In this document: in pieces, positions 13,401 through 16,691 of the stretch
How the letters are laid out: every line of letters begins with the position of its first letter
How positions within the stretch are numbered: the first letter of the stretch is position 1
Assembly (NCBI GenBank): GCA_016199325.1
Contig: JACQGW010000405.1
Coordinates: 1 to 16,691, forward strand
Direction of reading: 5' to 3'
DNA length: 16,691 nucleotides
Source: Chloroflexota bacterium
Lineage (GTDB): Bacteria > Chloroflexota > Dehalococcoidia > JACQGW01
The notes under the pieces: generated by a model
Seen by the model: only the letters and a program-made list of their open reading frames with translations
Databases searched by the model: none
Told to the model about the DNA's origin: nothing
Made by a program: the position numbers and the translations under genes

Positions 13401-14568
13401 GCCCGACCGGCGGCTCACCCCGGCGGCGAGCGCGAGCATTCCGACCCACTACTACCGACTCCAGGTCGCCTCAGACCCGGCGTTCTCGTCGGTGGTTCTG
13501 ACGGCGACGACCGACGCGCCGACGCTGACGCCGGCGGCCTGGCAGGTGCCCAACGGGATCTACTACTGGCGAGTCTGCGCCGAGGAGTACCCGGCCAGCG
13601 GCCAGTGTGACCGGGACGTTACCCACCGGCGGAACTGGAGCGAGACGCGGAGCTTTTACCAGATCGCGTCGGAGCTGCTCTCGCCGCTGCCGCTCACGCC
13701 GGCGGCCGGCCAGACGACAGACGCCGCACCGCTCTTCACCTGGCGCCCCGTGACCGGCGCTGTGTCCTATGACCTGGAGATCGCCTCCGACAGCCAGTTC
13801 TCGTCGATCGCCGAGAGCCAGAGCGGGCTCGGCTTGCCGGGGTACGTGCCGGCCGACCGCGCCTATCCCCCCGGTCAGCTCTACTGGCGCGTTCGGGCGC
13901 GCGATGCTCGTGGAACCACCAGCGCCTGGTCGAGCGGACGCGCGCTGACCATTGGCCCCGACGCGCCGGCGCTGGTCGCCCCGGCGGCCGCCGTCGAGAT
14001 CAAGCCGCTGGAAGCCGCCGCCATCCTGACCTGGACCGCAACCGCCGGCGCGCAGCAGTATCGCGTCGAGGTCGCCAGCCAGAACAGCGCGGCGGCGGTC
14101 TTCGAGACCCATACCACCGGCGCGACGACGCTGGCGCTCAGTTTCCTGGGCAGCTACCAGGACGGCGGCACCTACTACTGGCGGGTCGTGCCGATCCACG
14201 CCAACAGCTCCGACGGCCAACCGAGCGGGTTCCGCCCCTTCGTCCTGCGCCTGCCGACGATCGGTTCGGTGCCGGCGCCAACCAGCACGCCGACCCGAAC
14301 GCCGACCGTCACGCCGACGCCGACGGCCACGTCGGCGGTAACCGCGACGGCGACGGCGACGCCCACCCGCACGCCAACGGCAACCCAGACGGTGACCGCA
14401 ACGCTGACGGTGACCGCAACCCAGACGGTGACGGCGACGGTCGGCTCCGGCTGGATTCCCGGACCGAGCGATGCGCCGACGGCGACACCGACACAGACGC
14501 CGAACGACCGGCGGTATCGATGGTTTATCCCGGTGGCGCGCACCGGCACGGCCAGAGATGGGTGGTAG
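10429..14568 (+). CDS. Giant secreted propeller / FN3-like repeat protein with Thr/Pro stalk
   Basis: A 1379-aa exported protein with no recognised catalytic residues. It has an N-terminal signal or anchor (MMQLARPAVSLLVLVGLVLG). Residues about 40-425 contain about six propeller-like repeats with the motif AIAVDGANRVHVAY and W-rich ends. About eight FN3-like domains follow; all but the fifth carry a late Y-W-R-V type strand with Trp at 495, 607, 700, 798, 1047, 1153 and 1251. Residues about 1285-1342 are a Thr/Pro stalk, and the tail is RRYRWFIPVARTGTARDGW. This suits a surface adhesin or sugar-binding protein, possibly glycosylated by the upstream transferase (inference). ATG 10429 is preferred because GGAG (10419-10422) lies six bases upstream; ATG 10411 or 10417 would add six or four residues. 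The stop at 14568 is 39 bases before a sigma54 promoter. Confidence 0.88.
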   Translation: MMQLARPAVSLLVLVGLVLGPLGGFFSRGAALLAASATSWTEATNLTNAEGFSKYPAVAVDARAQLHLVWVDNAAGAYALRYARYDPAARSWSSPTTLASDAAEARPAIAVDGANRVHVAYLASPPGTTFEIRSLIWDATAATPAWSSPTSLSNTGGSAPTTPTSWSAPAIAVDSLDRVHLVWAGYGSSGVTQIIHRVRSAGAWGAAVFVTGPSGRSDMPSIAAGSSGRVHLAWAGENAGADTWDVWVADWSDTGLWSGARNVTSAGAFAAYPALVAAANAAPGDPASADNLGLVWIDNVGGGWHVRYLARTGGAWSSATDLSGDVGWLSPPALYRDDQGNRHALWSQGSATAGDVRYRGLGDAGWSTPVSLPGGSPSGVAAWGPAMVVDRYGQALAVWMKQISGTNVDLLAASATVPYPPLGTPGLLQPAGGAVAGVRPVFQWSAVAGASYYRLDVDRSSGFGSGSQISIVTRNLAATLESPLPQANTSQEWYWRVTAVDPGGRTSTSTALTITVPAIPAPAIHWPADNWLYVVPGDPITATWSSVPQAVRYYYEATDIPPSAWSTRADGSFAYPVYTLTTPNTLVSIGESSPGGPPFADGRTYYWHIAGVGAAGQLLPFSPVRQFSKRWAPPAPISPLDVMGNQYDVTLVWEPAQGAARYELEVYYFGQFPRAVYTTTAIAATRHTIPRTLPDDQYSWRVRAIDAAGKPGPWSDFGAFLKQWNDAPIRLWPPNLADVVTPYFAWTAVPHASRYAVAIRSIGAVTPTIKIDDVVVRTDYAPDYSYATRMSADAFYEWRVWPVDDGPDGNRLSGAESVGYFRLISPTVAPTDALHVQAAWPAAADAVETLPDGTQVDVYTGTVPAVTWPAMPGADYYDVAFAFDELFRNTYRSGTGAGSGTESDGVRSHYRSFYPALAPFGEGFPDGDVGVGYYVAVQAVYPDGTATYFDQRPTKVYRFNKVTPIGPTLLGPSAWQAITGTPTFQWAPLEKPDRRLTPAASASIPTHYYRLQVASDPAFSSVVLTATTDAPTLTPAAWQVPNGIYYWRVCAEEYPASGQCDRDVTHRRNWSETRSFYQIASELLSPLPLTPAAGQTTDAAPLFTWRPVTGAVSYDLEIASDSQFSSIAESQSGLGLPGYVPADRAYPPGQLYWRVRARDARGTTSAWSSGRALTIGPDAPALVAPAAAVEIKPLEAAAILTWTATAGAQQYRVEVASQNSAAAVFETHTTGATTLALSFLGSYQDGGTYYWRVVPIHANSSDGQPSGFRPFVLRLPTIGSVPAPTSTPTRTPTVTPTPTATSAVTATATATPTRTPTATQTVTATLTVTATQTVTATVGSGWIPGPSDAPTATPTQTPNDRRYRWFIPVARTGTARDGW
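14383..14436 (+). repeat. 18-bp tandem repeat in the Thr stalk
   Basis: Three adjacent 18-base units (14383-14400, 14401-14418, 14419-14436) encode TQTVTA, TLTVTA and TQTVTA. Unlike the heptamer arrays, the unit is a multiple of three, so changes in copy number would lengthen or shorten the stalk without a frameshift. Confidence 0.75.
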
Positions 14569-14606
14569 ATTGGGGGGATGGGGAGGATCCATGGTGGGGG
14601 CTCCGC

Positions 14607-14622
14607 TGGCACACTTCTTGCT
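14607..14622 (+). promoter_or_regulatory. Sigma54 (RpoN) -24/-12 promoter
   Basis: TGGCAC-ACTTC-TTGCT matches the sigma54 consensus TGGCAYRNNNNTTGCW at every defined position with exact spacing. Transcription would start near 14633, about 57 bases before the small helix-turn-helix-like gene at 14690. About 95 bases upstream of that start lies CCGGTG-N5-CACCGG (14530-14546), at a distance usual for an activator site, although it is inside the end of the giant gene. The NtrC-type activator gene lies just downstream. Confidence 0.75.
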
Positions 14623-14689
14623 TTTGAAGGGGCAGCGGAGGGACCGGTGGGCCTAACGATGTCCGCGGTCGATCAGGAGGCCCCGAGCC

Positions 14690-14893
14690 ATGAACTGGGA
14701 CGGAGCAAGCGAGCGACTTCCTGAGGTCACTCTGGCAGATGTCTGCCAGGCGATCGCGAGTGGCCAGATCCGGGCCGAACGCCACAATGCCTACTTCATG
14801 GTGAGCCGCCACGAGCTCGTCCGGCTGGCGGCGCACCGTTTGCTGTTCTCGGTCGCCGGTGGCGAGGAGTCGGGCTTTCTCGAGATAACCTGA
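14690..14893 (+). CDS. 67-aa excisionase-like helix-turn-helix protein
   Basis: I do not recognise this gene as a named family. The central part (VTLADVCQAIASGQIRAERH, then NAYFMVSRHELVRLAAHRL) resembles the second half of small MerR/excisionase-type winged helices, where an 'I.sG.i.a' segment is followed by a short hairpin wing and an 'isr.eL' helix. The first helix of that fold is poorly matched. It could be a DNA-binding regulator. AGGAGG (14675-14680) lies nine bases before ATG 14690. It is the only gene between a full-consensus sigma54 promoter and an NtrC-type regulator, so it is probably a direct target of a sigma54 activator. No integrase or phage gene is near. Confidence 0.72.
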   Translation: MNWDGASERLPEVTLADVCQAIASGQIRAERHNAYFMVSRHELVRLAAHRLLFSVAGGEESGFLEIT

Positions 14894-14937
14894 GCGCGTG
14901 CAGTCCTCCTATCCTCTCTTCCTCCTTCCTGTCGGTG

Positions 14938-14968
14938 CGGGGGCACAGGCAAAGCGTCTGTGCCCCCG
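14938..14968 (+). terminator. Stable hairpin after the 67-aa gene
   Basis: CGGGGGCACAG (14938-14948) and CTGTGCCCCCG (14958-14968) form a perfect 11-bp stem with a 9-base loop, 45 bases after the stop. The stem is strong, but no T-run follows (TGACCGTTTGG). It probably ends or protects the sigma54 transcript and separates it from the next gene. Confidence 0.5.
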
Positions 14969-15027
14969 TGACCGTTTGGCGCGCTGTGCTGTTGCCGTGC
15001 GGAACCACGCGGGTAGACGGCGGGTCA

Positions 15028-15057
15028 TTGCGAGCGAACGAGTCAATAGCCTATAAT
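15028..15057 (+). promoter_or_regulatory. Sigma70 promoter for the NtrC-type regulator
   Basis: TTGCGA (15028-15033), 18 bases, and a perfect TATAAT (15052-15057). The predicted transcript starts near 15064, downstream of the in-frame ATG at 15056. That excludes the longer reading frame and supports ATG 15110 as the start. Confidence 0.65.
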
Positions 15058-15109
15058 GGTGTACGCAATTGATACAGTTCGAGCGCCCGCACATCTGGAG
15101 AGCCTACCC

Positions 15110-16486
15110 ATGACCAAGCGAACGATCCTGGTCGCCGACGACGAGGAAACCATTCGGTCGCTCCTGTGCTCCGTTCTGGCCGCCGAGGGGTACGTCACCG
15201 AAGAGGCGACGAGTGGACCGGAAGTCCTCGCTCGCCTGGCTCAATCGCAGCCCGACCTGCTGTTGATGGACATCCGGATGCCCGGCCTCGACGGCATGGA
15301 AGTCCTTCAGAAGATGAAGGAAGGTAAGATCGACGTGCCGGCCATCCTGATCACCGGCCACGGCACGGCGAGCATCGCCATCAAGGCCATGCAGATCGGC
15401 GCCTTCGACTACATCACGAAGCCGTTCGATCTGGACGACGTGCTCGTGACGGTCCGCCGGAGCCTGGAATTCCAGGACCTGGCGCGCGAGGTCGAGAAGC
15501 TTCGCGAAAAGGCGGAGATCGAGCCGGTGACCGGCGAGCGGATCATCGGCAACAGCCAGCGGATGCAGGAGATCTACAAGACGATCGGCCGGGTGGCCGG
15601 GTCCGATGCCACCGTGCTGCTCACAGGGCAGACCGGCACCGGCAAGGAGCTGGTCGCCCGTACGCTCCACTTCAACTCGACCTATCGCCACGGCCCCTTG
15701 ATCACCGTCGGCTGCGCGTCGTTGCCGGAGACCCTGCTGGAGAGCGAGCTGTTCGGCCACGAGAAGGGCAGCTTCACGAGCGCCATCGCCCAGAAGAAGG
15801 GCCGGTTCGAGCTGGCGCACAAGGGGACGATCTTCCTGGACGAGATCGGCGAGATGACGCTGGGCACCCAGAAGAAGCTGCTGCGCGTTCTGCAGGAGAA
15901 GGAGTTCGAGCGGGTCGGCGGCACGGTGTCGATCAAGGTCGACTGCCGGGTCATCGCGGCGACCAACCGCGAGCTGAAGGAAGAGGTCGGCAAGGGCAAT
16001 TTCCGGGAAGACCTCTATTACCGCCTCAACGTCATCCATATCCACCTGCCACCGCTGAGCGAGCGGCGAGAGGACATTCCGGTGCTCGTCCAACACTTCC
16101 TGAACAAGTATCGGGCCCACCCGGCGGCAGCGCCGGCGCGCGTGACCGAGGACGCGATGCATAGGCTCATCGAGCACGAGTGGCCCGGCAACGTCCGCGA
16201 GCTCGAGAACATCGTCCAGCGCGCCGTGGTCATGGCGCGGAACGGCGTCATCACCGGCGACGTGCTGAGCTTCGACCAATCGCCTGAGCGGAAGTTCATC
16301 GACGTCCAGCAGCGGGTCCGGGACAAGGTGCCGCTGAAGCGCGTGCTGGCCGAAGTCGAGCGACAGATGCTCACGGAGGCGCTGGACCAGGCCAAGGGGA
16401 ACCGCAGCCAGGCCGCCGCCACGCTCGGCATCTATCGCCGCCTCCTCTACGCCAAGCTGCGCGAGCACGGCATCGCCGAGAACTAG
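15110..16486 (+). CDS. NtrC-family sigma54-dependent response regulator
   Basis: A 458-aa three-domain activator. The receiver (1 to about 120) has D10, D11, phospho-acceptor D54 (LMDIRMP), T82 and K104. The AAA+ domain (about 143-375) has Walker A GQTGTGKE at 173-180, Walker B IFLDE ending in D244/E245, and the sigma54-contact loop GSFTSA at 220-225 in place of the usual GAFTGA; F222 and T223, the key contacts, are kept. The C-terminal Fis-type helix-turn-helix is about 409-458 (GNRSQAAATLGIYRRLLYAK). When phosphorylated it should form a ring and use ATP to open sigma54 promoters. GGAG (15097-15100) lies before ATG 15110, and a sigma70 promoter lies upstream. No histidine kinase is adjacent in the window; the gene downstream is not visible. 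Confidence 0.95.
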   Translation: MTKRTILVADDEETIRSLLCSVLAAEGYVTEEATSGPEVLARLAQSQPDLLLMDIRMPGLDGMEVLQKMKEGKIDVPAILITGHGTASIAIKAMQIGAFDYITKPFDLDDVLVTVRRSLEFQDLAREVEKLREKAEIEPVTGERIIGNSQRMQEIYKTIGRVAGSDATVLLTGQTGTGKELVARTLHFNSTYRHGPLITVGCASLPETLLESELFGHEKGSFTSAIAQKKGRFELAHKGTIFLDEIGEMTLGTQKKLLRVLQEKEFERVGGTVSIKVDCRVIAATNRELKEEVGKGNFREDLYYRLNVIHIHLPPLSERREDIPVLVQHFLNKYRAHPAAAPARVTEDAMHRLIEHEWPGNVRELENIVQRAVVMARNGVITGDVLSFDQSPERKFIDVQQRVRDKVPLKRVLAEVERQMLTEALDQAKGNRSQAAATLGIYRRLLYAKLREHGIAEN

Positions 16487-16497
16487 GGCGGGGATCG

Positions 16498-16525
16498 GGG
16501 GTCAGGGGCCAGGGGCCGGAGGTCA
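16498..16525 (+). repeat. Heptamer array GGGGYCA-type x4
   Basis: Four 7-base units, GGGGTCA, GGGGCCA, GGGGCCG and GAGGTCA, begin 12 bases after the NtrC-type gene. Further imperfect repeats follow: CTGTTCA twice around 16558-16577, and CATCCAGCG twice around 16602-16621. No gene is visible from 16487 to the window end. Confidence 0.65.
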
Positions 16526-16691
16526 AGCGAGGTCACGTCTCTTGCTTGCCCTCTTCCCTGTTCAATGTTCCTGTTCACGGCTCTGGCCTTCGCTGAGCGT
16601 GCATCCAGCGGTCATCCAGCGATCCTGACGGCGATCCCTTCATCAATGTCACGTGCAGCGACCGGCGCGCACTCCGTCATGCTGAGCCGCA

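Noticed and set aside
12061..13449. 462-codon open frame on the minus strand within the giant gene
   Set aside because: Antisense shadow of the FN3-like region; the periodic Val/Arg/Asp composition mirrors the sense codons.
14690..14893. Excisionase of an integrated phage or plasmid
   Set aside because: The resemblance is limited to part of the fold, and no integrase, attachment site or phage gene is nearby.
15104..16468. 454-codon open frame opposite the NtrC-type gene
   Set aside because: Antisense shadow; the sense strand encodes a complete three-domain regulator.
30..16688. CGTCATGCTGAGC at both ends of the window, as if flanking one large mobile unit
   Set aside because: The match is 13 bases and resembles a widespread short intergenic repeat; genes between are ordinary chromosomal functions with no mobility genes.

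Overview
The window is high-GC bacterial DNA that looks like an uncultivated member of the Chloroflexota. That placement is an inference from three things: (i) a membrane glycosyltransferase with the C-terminal beta-sandwich common in Chloroflexota homologues; (ii) a very large secreted protein ending in a Thr/Pro stalk and a short hydrophobic tail, an architecture typical of that phylum; (iii) many small repeat families in the gaps between genes. No rRNA, tRNA, CRISPR array, transposase or phage gene was seen.

Layout, left to right. 1-603 is repeat-rich and has no gene. 604-1377 is a short-chain dehydrogenase. 1378-1803 holds palindromic repeats, then a near-consensus sigma70 promoter and an octamer array in front of a two-gene signalling operon: a GntR-type winged helix fused to a receiver domain (1804-2451), overlapped by a stand-alone receiver (2441-2818). 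2978-5023 is a fused ABC exporter with an unusual insertion in its nucleotide-binding domain. 5320-6043 is a VapBC-like toxin-antitoxin pair with a palindrome around its -10 box. 6145-6708 (minus) is a long-form ribosome hibernation factor, divergent from a small zinc-binding protein (6949-7137). 7243-7718 (minus) is a RelE/ParE-like toxin with its antitoxin. 7946-9781 is a GT-C-like membrane protein. 9782-10428 is a second large repeat region. 10429-14568 is a 1379-aa secreted protein (propeller-like repeats, about eight FN3-like repeats, Thr/Pro stalk, short tail). 14607-14622 is a full match to a sigma54 promoter in front of a 67-aa helix-turn-helix-like protein (14690-14893). An NtrC-family response regulator follows (15110-16486).

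Most genes are single transcription units with good Shine-Dalgarno sites. The functional themes are signalling (two receiver proteins plus an NtrC-type regulator, no histidine kinase in view), stress or dormancy control (two toxin-antitoxin pairs and a hibernation factor) and envelope or secreted functions (ABC exporter, glycosyltransferase, giant adhesin-like protein).

The most unusual structural signal is a set of short tandem arrays, mostly of 7-bp units and each with a different unit, many folded as hairpins. They lie after genes, in a leader, in an interdomain linker, and in frame inside a membrane-protein loop. The most testable regulatory signal is the sigma54 promoter next to an NtrC-type activator.
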